Assembly (NCBI GenBank): GCA_038207265.1
Contig: JBBQZZ010000005.1
Span: forward strand, 1 to 64,000
DNA length: 64,000 nucleotides
DNA from: JACMLD01 sp038207265
GTDB taxonomy: Bacteria > Bacteroidota > Bacteroidia > Chitinophagales > Chitinophagaceae
Direction of reading: 5' to 3'
Under the pieces are notes generated by a model that had not been told where the DNA came from, made no database searches, and saw only the letters and a program-made list of their open reading frames with translations. Each line of letters starts with the position of its first letter. The first letter of the stretch is position 1. The position numbers and the translations under genes were made by a program. This document shows, piece after piece, positions 1 to 6,768 of this stretch.

Positions 1-63
1 AAATTAATTAGTACAGGTACTCAATTAAAGGAAAGGATATGCAAGGGATACAGCGCCCACGGA

Positions 64-294
64 ATGAATGATATTAACCGGGCAGATATAAAACTAATTT
101 GCTTTAGGATCTATGAAGATTACCTTCAAGTTAAGAAGTTACATGAGGAAGATTTAATTAATAAAGAACAGTACCGGGAATATTTAATTAAATTAATTAA
201 CCTAATAGATTCAGATTATCTAGTTGATAGCATTTCACTTCATGAAAAAGAAATTTGTCAGGAATACCAACAACAGAGGGAGCCTGTAATTTAA
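64..294 (+). CDS. Hypothetical protein, possibly the 3' part of a longer gene
   Basis: A 76-residue reading frame rich in Lys, Glu, Ile and Leu. No family is recognised. The frame has no stop between base 1 and the ATG at 64, so this may be the C-terminal part of a gene that begins outside the window; the ATG at 64 is only the first in-frame Met. The stop TAA lies inside a TTAATTAA octamer. It is the first of five consecutive plus-strand small ORFs in an AT-rich accessory segment that ends at a tRNA-Arg gene. Its reality rests only on ORF order and plausible soluble-protein composition. Confidence 0.4.
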   Translation: MNDINRADIKLICFRIYEDYLQVKKLHEEDLINKEQYREYLIKLINLIDSDYLVDSISLHEKEICQEYQQQREPVI

Positions 295-300
295 TTAAAA

Positions 301-575
301 TGCTAAGGCTAGAAAAAATAATACGCACAGAGCATTTTAATTATCTCAGGATATGGAGACAGTCCGGATATGCTATTTACAGCGTATCCAGTAACAAAGA
401 TTTTACAGTAAGCACCTTTGATGTGGTTAAAATTAAAATTGAAGGAGACCGTGAGATATACCCAAAAAATAATAGGGACATCTTTTCCTTCAAAACAATT
501 TATGAATGCAAGGATAGGATATTGGAATTGATTGAGGCAGAAGGAAACAAGCCAAGGTTGCAACAAAACTATTAA
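301..575 (+). CDS. Hypothetical protein
   Basis: About 91 residues from the ATG at 301. The frame stays open back to 255, but that earlier start would overlap the preceding ORF by 40 bases, so 301 is preferred; it is 6 bases after the previous stop and suggests a coupled pair. The product is charged, with no signal peptide or membrane segment, and ends in a basic tail. No known domain is recognised. Its neighbours are other unidentified island ORFs, so no role is proposed. Confidence 0.45.
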
Positions 576-766
576 ATGGCATAATTACTTGTCAGAAAAA
601 GAACCGGGCTAGAATCGCCTGTAATTGACTCAGGCAGTGTTTAAGAAAAGTTAAAAGGAATGAGTGAAAGTGCCAATCAAAAAATTAATTAATAAATCCG
701 GCAGAATCAATTAATAAAACTCGGATGATTATTAATAATAAAAATAAACATTTTAATAATTGACTT

Positions 767-1009
767 TTGAATATTGGACTATCCATAGGTTTGGACAAAT
801 TAAAACTTAAAACTATGTTCAAAGGATTACCGCTATCAGAGGATTTTCAGGCAGCAATAGCCGTTTGTAATACATTAACCACCGATGAATTATTGGAATT
901 GGTTTGTAGTATACCAAAGATAAAAAAAATGAAAAATCGTGAGGAATGGGTCACTGCTCTGGCCGTAACTATTAACCAAAGATGCCCTGCACCTGTTAAC
1001 CTTAATTAA
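767..1009 (+). CDS. Hypothetical small protein
   Basis: An 80-residue frame whose longest form starts with TTG at 767; an in-frame ATG at 815 gives a 64-residue alternative that may be the real start. The middle reads like a small helical domain with acidic and leucine-rich segments, followed by a basic patch. No family is recognised. It is separated from the previous ORF by 191 bases of very AT-rich DNA and from the next by 39 bases. The stop codon falls in another TTAATTAA octamer. Moderate doubt that it is expressed. Confidence 0.42.
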   Translation: MNIGLSIGLDKLKLKTMFKGLPLSEDFQAAIAVCNTLTTDELLELVCSIPKIKKMKNREEWVTALAVTINQRCPAPVNLN

Positions 1010-1048
1010 TTTTATTACCGCAACAGAATCGCAGTAAAATAATAAAGA

Positions 1049-1612
1049 ATGCGTCCAAAATCAGTCAGCAGAGAAACCTGGGCTTTAGCTTATTACAAGG
1101 CCACACATGCGGCAACCAGATTATGGTACGGTCAAACTTTTATGCAGATGAACTTCAGAAGAAGCGAACGTAGAGGCACGCTAACAGAATACCGCAGTTC
1201 CCGTTTACGATTGAAGTTTGCTATAATTCAGGGGAGAGTCAAATCAATGAATGATCCACTTGTCAGAAATTATTTAATTATTTCAACGGCAGGGGAATTG
1301 GTATGGCATGCCATGATGGGGAAAGATTTTTCACATGTGTTAAGGAAAGAGCATATTATAAATTTGCTGGAAGAATTTAAACTGAGTGAAGTTGTATATG
1401 ATGAATACCACGAAAAAATAATTCAGGAGATAGAAACATTATTAAACAATGCTGATGGTAGTTCCTCCCCACTTTGGCTTTACATAGAAACAATTGCAAC
1501 ATTGCTGATTAAGCGTGATAGATTATCTTTCAAAGAGTGTGAGTTTGTTTACAACCACTTAGGAATTATTAATATTGATCGGGTGTTCTTTTTAAAAGAA
1601 GAGGCAGCTTAA
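1049..1612 (+). CDS. Hypothetical protein of the tRNA-Arg island
   Basis: 187 residues from ATG. The N-terminal third is strongly basic and aromatic (Arg/Tyr/Trp/Met rich, roughly residues 1-65). The remainder is more acidic and leucine-rich and probably helical. No signal peptide or obvious transmembrane helix. No known family is recognised. The length and codon-like composition make it a credible gene, and it keeps the same orientation as all other island ORFs. The basic N-terminus could indicate nucleic-acid contact, but that is only a guess from composition. Confidence 0.6.
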   Translation: MRPKSVSRETWALAYYKATHAATRLWYGQTFMQMNFRRSERRGTLTEYRSSRLRLKFAIIQGRVKSMNDPLVRNYLIISTAGELVWHAMMGKDFSHVLRKEHIINLLEEFKLSEVVYDEYHEKIIQEIETLLNNADGSSSPLWLYIETIATLLIKRDRLSFKECEFVYNHLGIINIDRVFFLKEEAA

Positions 1613-1652
1613 CTGCAAAAAATACAAACTCCCTATTTTTTTTGGTTTCATT

Positions 1653-2255
1653 ATGCCCAAATTACCTACATACCCACCAATCATTGATAGATTAATAAGT
1701 GTTTCAATTAAAGACCTTAGGCAGTATGGATTAATGGAAGGTATTGGTGTTAAGTCAGTCAACATCATTATTAAATTAAGGACAGCCTTTGGCGTTGATT
1801 ACTTCGGTGAAATGAAGCTAATAGTAAACATGCAAGATTGCAATGAGTATGCTGAGTTTGATTATTCCTGTGACGGGAAAACATTTAATTACCGGGTACC
1901 ACTAGTAGCACGAACGTCAAACTTAGGCAGAGGCCATTTATGGTTCTTTAGATGCCTAGAAGCTGATAAGACCTGTAAGAAGCTGTATATGTATAAGGAT
2001 CGCCTTGTTCACCGGGATATGGTTGTAGGTGGTTTCTATGCTGCAGAATTGGAATCAAAAGAATGGAGGGATTACTACCAGTATCTTAAAAAGTGTAAAA
2101 AGCTAAGGAGTGTTATTGTGCAAGGAGGTGAAAAAAATTATATCAGGGTCTACAATGGAGTTACTACTAAGAGGGCTGAGAATATAGAGCGATCAGTACA
2201 AGAATTATTGTTACTGGATAAGAAGGATCCCGGCTTATTAATTCCCGTGTGGTAG
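1653..2255 (+). CDS. Hypothetical protein of a mobile-element-associated Bacteroidota family
   Basis: 200 residues. The centre carries a pattern resembling a protein family I recall from Bacteroidota plasmids and integrative elements: a VPLVARTSNLGRGHLWFF-like segment near residues 85-105, closely followed by a Cys-x6-Cys-Lys-Lys-Leu-Tyr motif. The two cysteines and basic residues could form a small metal- or nucleic-acid-binding site, but this is inference. No catalytic motif is visible. It is the last island gene before a 415-base gap and the tRNA-Arg. The family resemblance is from memory and untested; biochemical function is unknown. Confidence 0.62.
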   Translation: MPKLPTYPPIIDRLISVSIKDLRQYGLMEGIGVKSVNIIIKLRTAFGVDYFGEMKLIVNMQDCNEYAEFDYSCDGKTFNYRVPLVARTSNLGRGHLWFFRCLEADKTCKKLYMYKDRLVHRDMVVGGFYAAELESKEWRDYYQYLKKCKKLRSVIVQGGEKNYIRVYNGVTTKRAENIERSVQELLLLDKKDPGLLIPVW

Positions 2256-2670
2256 TTTTATTGGCCTCATATTATCTTCCAACTTATGTTCCAGCACAGG
2301 AACAAAGGTAGCTTAGGGATCAGCCCGGTAATGGTAGAGGAACGATGGTTACTGTATGAACAATTTTTTAATTGAGGTAAATAAAACCCGTTTACAATCG
2401 GCTAATGGGAAAAGCGGATTGCAGCATTCTAGATTCTTGCTTATAAGTCGAACCCACAACATGCTGGCAAACACGGACGTAATATTAAAGTAAATCAAAC
2501 CCCGTTATTGAAAAAAGAGGTGGGAAGATTTATTTTTTGCCTAGAGAAAAAATAAAGGAAAAAAACAAGTTGTAGATAATGAAATATTAGAAAAGAGAAT
2601 TTAAAGTCACCGGAAAGGACACGAAACTTATATTTCTTAACATAAACAATTGATTACTAATATATAGCAG
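2256..2670. other. Gene-free boundary between island and tRNA-Arg
   Basis: About 415 bases with no credible ORF on either strand and no recognisable RNA gene. The segment is AT-rich with A-tracts near 2505-2610. It lies between the last island ORF and the 3' end of the tRNA, where an attachment-site core would be expected if an integrase had used this tRNA. I saw no second copy of the tRNA 3' end here; a matching att copy would lie outside the window. Confidence 0.4.
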
Positions 2671-2742
2671 TGGTCTCGTCAGGAATCGAACCTGAATCCA
2701 GGGCTTCGGAGACCCTTATACTATCCATTGTACTACGAGACC
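2671..2742 (-). tRNA. tRNA-Arg (anticodon CCG)
   Basis: Read on the minus strand this folds as a standard cloverleaf: a 7-bp acceptor stem GGTCTCG/CGAGACC, a D arm, an anticodon stem AGGGT/GCCCT around the loop CTCCGAA, and a T arm TCAGG-TTCGATT-CCTGA. The anticodon CCG reads the arginine codon CGG. The 3' CCA is not encoded, so it must be added after transcription. The 3' end faces the accessory segment at 1-2670, the usual orientation for tRNA-targeting integrative elements. Confidence 0.96.
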
Positions 2743-2817
2743 GTTTGGAGTTGATAAGTTGAAATGTTGATCCATTGAAAAGCCTTAAACGATTAACTAT
2801 TCAACCCACTCAAGTGG

Positions 2818-3396
2818 TTACTTTATTAACCCCCGCACATTGCTGGCAAAAATTTTTACGGCAATGGCCAGCAATATTACACCAAAAAATTTTCGAATCG
2901 CAATCAGGCCGGCAGGCCCCAACAATTTTTCGAGATGATTCAGCGATTTGAGTACTATGAATACCACTAAAAGGTTTACCAATATCGCAATAAGAATACT
3001 TTGATCATGGTAATTTGCTTTTAAAGACATAATAGTGGTAAGTGTTCCGGAACCCGCGATAATCGGAAATGCAATGGGTACTGCCACACTTGATTTTTCA
3101 TTCTTATCGCTTTTAAAAAATTCAATTCCCAGCACCATTTCAAGTCCTAAAATAAAAATCACAATCGAACCCCCAACGGCAAATGATTTTTTATCGAGCC
3201 CGAGTATATGCAAAAACCCCTCGCCAATAAAAAGAAACACAATCATGAGTGCACCTGAAATAAATGTTGCTTTTGCCGCATGAATACCACCCATTTTTTC
3301 TTTGAGCGTAATCAGGATAGGTATTGATCCAATAATATCAATAATAGCAAACAATGTAAACGAAACGGTAAGCAGTTCATTGAAATTAAGGGCCAT
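2818..3396 (-). CDS. MarC family (UPF0056) integral membrane protein
   Basis: 192 residues with about six hydrophobic membrane segments and the family hallmark near the N-terminus, an F-x-x-x-D-x-x-G-S-I-P pattern at roughly residues 16-27. A second conserved stretch, PIAFPIIAGSGT, follows at about 106-118. The length is typical for MarC-like inner-membrane proteins. The family was once linked to multiple antibiotic resistance, but its substrate is not established. The gene is about 75 bases downstream of the CWC gene of the B12 transcript. A TATATTTG box on the minus strand at 3414-3421 suggests its own promoter. Confidence 0.92.
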   Translation of the reverse strand: MALNFNELLTVSFTLFAIIDIIGSIPILITLKEKMGGIHAAKATFISGALMIVFLFIGEGFLHILGLDKKSFAVGGSIVIFILGLEMVLGIEFFKSDKNEKSSVAVPIAFPIIAGSGTLTTIMSLKANYHDQSILIAILVNLLVVFIVLKSLNHLEKLLGPAGLIAIRKFFGVILLAIAVKIFASNVRGLIK

Positions 3397-3471
3397 ACCA
3401 ACCGGTTTTTCCGCAAATATAACTTTATAGTTACGGGATCACCGGTTTGCCGATAATTATAAACTGGTTTT

Positions 3472-3705
3472 CTATATTAATCCGAAGAATTGTTTGAGCT
3501 GTATTTCTTTTCGTGCATGTTGATATCGAGCTCTCATGGTTAGTATGCAGGTAGCACACAGGCAGTCCTGGAAACGTTGCGCTATGTATTCACGCTCTTC
3601 ATCATTCAACCGGACTGCATAGCACTGGCATTTGAGAACATCACCCATTTTGCATTCGAAAGAGCGATTGCAAACCGGGCACAATTTAGATTCGTGTTTG
3701 CACAT
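3472..3705 (-). CDS. Cysteine-rich CWC family protein
   Basis: 77 residues with nine cysteines, at positions 2, 9, 12, 18, 26, 28, 48, 50 and 53. The spacing CPVC...F.C.......C.C and a later C-L-C-x-x-C resembles the small cysteine-rich CWC family. Paired cysteines suggest bound zinc or another metal; this is inference. There is no signal peptide, so it should be cytoplasmic. It starts 11 bases after the DUF6580 gene on the same strand and so is probably part of the riboswitch-controlled btuB transcript. Function unknown. Confidence 0.82.
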   Translation of the reverse strand: MCKHESKLCPVCNRSFECKMGDVLKCQCYAVRLNDEEREYIAQRFQDCLCATCILTMRARYQHARKEIQLKQFFGLI

Positions 3706-3716
3706 GGTATCTTATT

Positions 3717-4313
3717 TTAATCTGTTGAAGCTGAATATTGCGTGACAGGAATAAGCTTTCTGTTTTGTAACCACAAAACGCCACCAAATAAAATGACGCT
3801 ATAAAGTGCAGTGCCCGCCAGAAAATTTCTTTCAAACGGAACAGCAGCAACCAAACAGGCCCAATAGCCCGCTGCGTTTTTTGCATAGGTAGTACCCATC
3901 AGCCAAACACCTAAATCGCTTACAGTCCAGTGAATGAATGTAATGGCAATGACAGCGATTAAAATATTTTTTAACCGGATTTTTTTTACCAGTCTTCTCG
4001 CCGTCAATACCATTAATGCAAAAGCTGAATACACACAATACCAGCCACTATAGAGAAAGCCACTTTCATAATGCCTGTACAGTAGCAGAGATAATACGAA
4101 ATCACTCAGCAATAAAATGAGTATGGGAAACATCAGGGATTTACCGGGGTGCTTAATATAAGCGCCGCTAAACAATGCAATAGCTCCAACAGGAGAAAAA
4201 TTTGCCAGGGGAAAAACAGGACCGTTCATATTGATCAACACCCTGAATGCAGCTATCACAAGAATAAATAAGGGAATAACCACATTTCGCGTATGGAATG
4301 GTTGTACCATCAT
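3717..4313 (-). CDS. DUF6580 family membrane protein, candidate inner-membrane B12-related transporter
   Basis: 198 residues, almost wholly hydrophobic, with about six membrane segments (near 11-28, 39-52, 58-77, 85-105, 112-132 and 165-182) and a conserved-looking N-A/S-F-S-P-V-G-A-I-A-L-F-S-G patch near residues 38-50. This matches DUF6580, whose members resemble the substrate-binding S component of ECF transporters. It begins 9 bases after the btuB stop and should be co-transcribed from the cobalamin riboswitch. That context suggests it moves cobalamin or a precursor across the inner membrane. The family match is confident; the substrate is inferred from context. Confidence 0.83.
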   Translation of the reverse strand: MMVQPFHTRNVVIPLFILVIAAFRVLINMNGPVFPLANFSPVGAIALFSGAYIKHPGKSLMFPILILLLSDFVLSLLLYRHYESGFLYSGWYCVYSAFALMVLTARRLVKKIRLKNILIAVIAITFIHWTVSDLGVWLMGTTYAKNAAGYWACLVAAVPFERNFLAGTALYSVILFGGVLWLQNRKLIPVTQYSASTD

Positions 4314-4322
4314 GATGATATT

Positions 4323-6287
4323 TTATAAATTTAATGTAATGCCCGTCATGAAATTGAAAAGACGACTATTATAGCCACGGGTATCAAAGTATTGCTGATT
4401 GGTAATATTTTTTAAAGAAACAAAAGCACTTAGCTTTTTATCAAAATGATAGTTACCCGAAACATCCACCGTGTAATAAGACGCCAGCACAACTGGCGCC
4501 GATGCATACACGCGTTCCAATCTTTTACTCACGGCATGTAAGCTGGTGCTTAAAGATAATTTAGCAGTAACCTGTAACGATGCTGAAAAATTAAAAGCAT
4601 TTCGCGGAATGCGGTATAAATTATTATAAGTTGTATCGCCGTTTAGTTTGTTCCCGGTAGCATCATAAGAAGAGGACGTTTTTCCGGTTGTGAAAGTATA
4701 ATTGGAGACGAAATTCCAATTGCCGGTTTTCTTCGTCAGTTCCAGTTCAATACCATGGTTCTTTTGCTGACTTACATTCTGGTACTGGCTGGTAAAATTC
4801 ACCGGGTCAACCATTACATACTGAATGGAATTTTTTGTGTTGTTGAAAAAAAATACGCTGCGAAACCAAAGTTGAGGAGAAATGGTCCAGGCAATTCCTG
4901 TTTCTATAATGGTAGAATTTTCCGGTTTCAGATTCTTATTGCCGGCATAGGGATCAAAAAGCTGGTACAAAGAGGGTGTTTTAAATGCCGAATAAAGATT
5001 GGCAAATATTTTTAGGTTTTCGCCGATATGATAAAATGGATTGAAAGTATACGTGAAATTGTTGCCGTATAAAGAGTGGTGGTTCCATCTGCCACCGGAT
5101 TCCAGGGAGAAGTGCCTGCTAAATTTTAGCAATAGTGAACCATAAGAACTTAGTTGCCACATATGTGCCAGCGAATCATTAAGGGTAGTGGAAAAGGGGC
5201 CGTAAATGCCATAAGAAAAATAATCCTGGCTGGTTTTATGATAACGGTAATCTATACCTGCAATCAGTGTGGCATTTTTCCATTGCCGGTTAGCATAGAT
5301 TTCTGCATAATGAGTAATACCTGTGTATTTACTATTTGAATAATAAAAAGAAGGATCACTTCTGAATAATGAATCATCAAGATAAGACCGCGTTACTTTA
5401 TCAAACTGGTAATTTAAATGGATGTTTGTTTGTTGCAAATTGTATGTAAGCCCGGTTCCGGTCTGCAAATCTTTACTGGTTGATGTATAATCTCTCTCAT
5501 CAGTAAATGCACCCACATCCAGGTCGGTTTTGTATTTACTGAAACGGCCAAAAAACCTGGCGGAAAGCCGGCTGCTGAATTGCAGTCCCATATTTGCTGA
5601 CAAAACATGCTGCAGGTAACCATCACGGTCATATTTTTTGCTATCCGTAGAATCAAACGCGGAGGAAAACCCGTCTGATTTAATGAGGCCGTATTGTGCA
5701 TTATAACTTAAGATGCCGGCACTGCCACTTAAACCGAGATTTGTTTTGACGGTTCCATAACTACCTGCAGAAACGCCGATGCTGGCAGATAAATTTTTGG
5801 CAGCAGATTTTTTTGTAATTACGTTGATTACCCCCGCCACTGCATCTGATCCATACAAAGTAGATTGGCCACCTTTTAATATTTCAATGCGTTCGATCTG
5901 ATCGGTGGAAAGCAGGTTTAAATCAAAGTAGTTGTAGATGACCGAAGGGTCGTTGACTGGAATGCCATCGATCAATATCAATGCGTTTCCGGCTGAGGCA
6001 CCCCGGATATTTAATGTTTGTATAGAACCCAGGGTATTATTGGCACCATTGATACTTACTCCGGCAACCTGGTTTAAAATTTCCGGCAACGTTCTGCCTT
6101 TGTTCTTTTCCAATGCATCGCGGTTAATGATGCTGACAACTTTGCCGGTTTCTGATTGCTTTAACGGGTAACGCGTGGCGGTAACCACCACTTCATCCAA
6201 TTGTTTTGATTGAGAACTGTCCTGCGACCATGCCGGAATATAACTGCCGATAATAGTAGCAGCCACAGCGAAAAATTTCATTTTCAT
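4323..6287 (-). CDS. btuB: TonB-dependent vitamin B12 receptor BtuB
   Basis: About 654 residues. The ATG at 6287 gives a clean signal peptide (residues 1-22, ending AWSQ), followed by a TonB box LDEVVVTATRY at 30-40, a plug domain, and a 22-strand-type barrel ending in a final Leu-Asn-Leu. The frame stays open to an ATG at 6356, but that start sits inside a hairpin with a U-rich tail and would put about 23 extra residues before the signal peptide. The receptor should bind cobalamin at the cell surface and import it with TonB energy. A cobalamin riboswitch directly upstream makes the substrate assignment strong. It heads a transcript with DUF6580 and CWC genes. Confidence 0.93.
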   Translation of the reverse strand: MKMKFFAVAATIIGSYIPAWSQDSSQSKQLDEVVVTATRYPLKQSETGKVVSIINRDALEKNKGRTLPEILNQVAGVSINGANNTLGSIQTLNIRGASAGNALILIDGIPVNDPSVIYNYFDLNLLSTDQIERIEILKGGQSTLYGSDAVAGVINVITKKSAAKNLSASIGVSAGSYGTVKTNLGLSGSAGILSYNAQYGLIKSDGFSSAFDSTDSKKYDRDGYLQHVLSANMGLQFSSRLSARFFGRFSKYKTDLDVGAFTDERDYTSTSKDLQTGTGLTYNLQQTNIHLNYQFDKVTRSYLDDSLFRSDPSFYYSNSKYTGITHYAEIYANRQWKNATLIAGIDYRYHKTSQDYFSYGIYGPFSTTLNDSLAHMWQLSSYGSLLLKFSRHFSLESGGRWNHHSLYGNNFTYTFNPFYHIGENLKIFANLYSAFKTPSLYQLFDPYAGNKNLKPENSTIIETGIAWTISPQLWFRSVFFFNNTKNSIQYVMVDPVNFTSQYQNVSQQKNHGIELELTKKTGNWNFVSNYTFTTGKTSSSYDATGNKLNGDTTYNNLYRIPRNAFNFSASLQVTAKLSLSTSLHAVSKRLERVYASAPVVLASYYTVDVSGNYHFDKKLSAFVSLKNITNQQYFDTRGYNSRLFNFMTGITLNL

Positions 6288-6319
6288 ACTTGAAATTTTT
6301 TTTTGGTGACTGCTTCCGG

Positions 6320-6360
6320 AAAATAAAAAAGAAAGAAAATTAAAGAATGATGCCATTCTT
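6320..6360 (-). terminator. Candidate attenuator hairpin in the btuB leader
   Basis: On the minus strand a 7-bp stem AAGAATG/CATTCTT (6343-6360) with a four-base loop is followed by a long U-rich run (6342 down to about 6320). It lies between the riboswitch aptamer and the ATG at 6287. The stem has only two G-C pairs, so it would be a weak terminator alone. Its position makes it a candidate transcriptional output for the riboswitch. Confidence 0.35.
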
Positions 6361-6368
6361 GAATCTTC

Positions 6369-6600
6369 AAGCCTTTCACCCGAAAGCCGAATATTGTTAA
6401 CAGCTGCTGGCAGGTCTTCTGGCTTGAAGTACTTTCAGTTTACCTTCCCATCCCGACGCAGGCGGAACAGTGGTTTGAAGTTTTCTGAAAGTCCTGATTG
6501 AATAATTATATCAGTACTTCTTACAGCTACGGGGATAGCTCCCGATTTAAACGGGATTCCCTTTTAATCCCGATTTGACATCGGGAACCATCAACTGCGG
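6369..6600 (-). ncRNA. Cobalamin riboswitch
   Basis: Read on the minus strand, this leader contains the B12 box AGCCAGAAGACCTGCC at about 6408-6424, matching the consensus of cobalamin riboswitches. Upstream are GGTTCCCGAT- and AAAAGGGAATCCCGT-like core elements, then a P5-type hairpin AGCTA-TCCCCG-TAGCT. Downstream, a hairpin CTTTC-GGGT-GAAAG (about 6371-6384) has loop bases able to pair with the CCCG of the P5 loop, the kissing interaction typical of this class. It should lower expression of btuB and the following genes when cobalamin is abundant. The exact ends are approximate. Confidence 0.92.
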
Positions 6601-6768
6601 CAAATGTATAGTGCTGTAAAAGAAATGGCAAATTTGTTTTACAGCAGATTGTTGAGAACTTGAATGAATTATTCGCAAAAAGAAAATACAATGGCTTCAC
6701 TGAAGGTGGTTACGAATCGAATGATCACAATTGAAAACATAGTATCGGCATAACAGGTTAGAGCAAGG

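Noticed and set aside
606..650. Short hairpin GCCTG...CAGGC in the island
   Set aside because: Only a 5-bp stem, no T-run and no gene end nearby; likely chance.
1..1010. Possible CRISPR-like repeat array from the TTAATTAA copies
   Set aside because: Spacing is irregular, the unit is only 8 bases and no cas gene is present.
6288..6356. Longer btuB start at 6356
   Set aside because: The extra 23 residues precede a complete signal peptide and the ATG lies in a hairpin stem; not fully excluded because it is close to the riboswitch.
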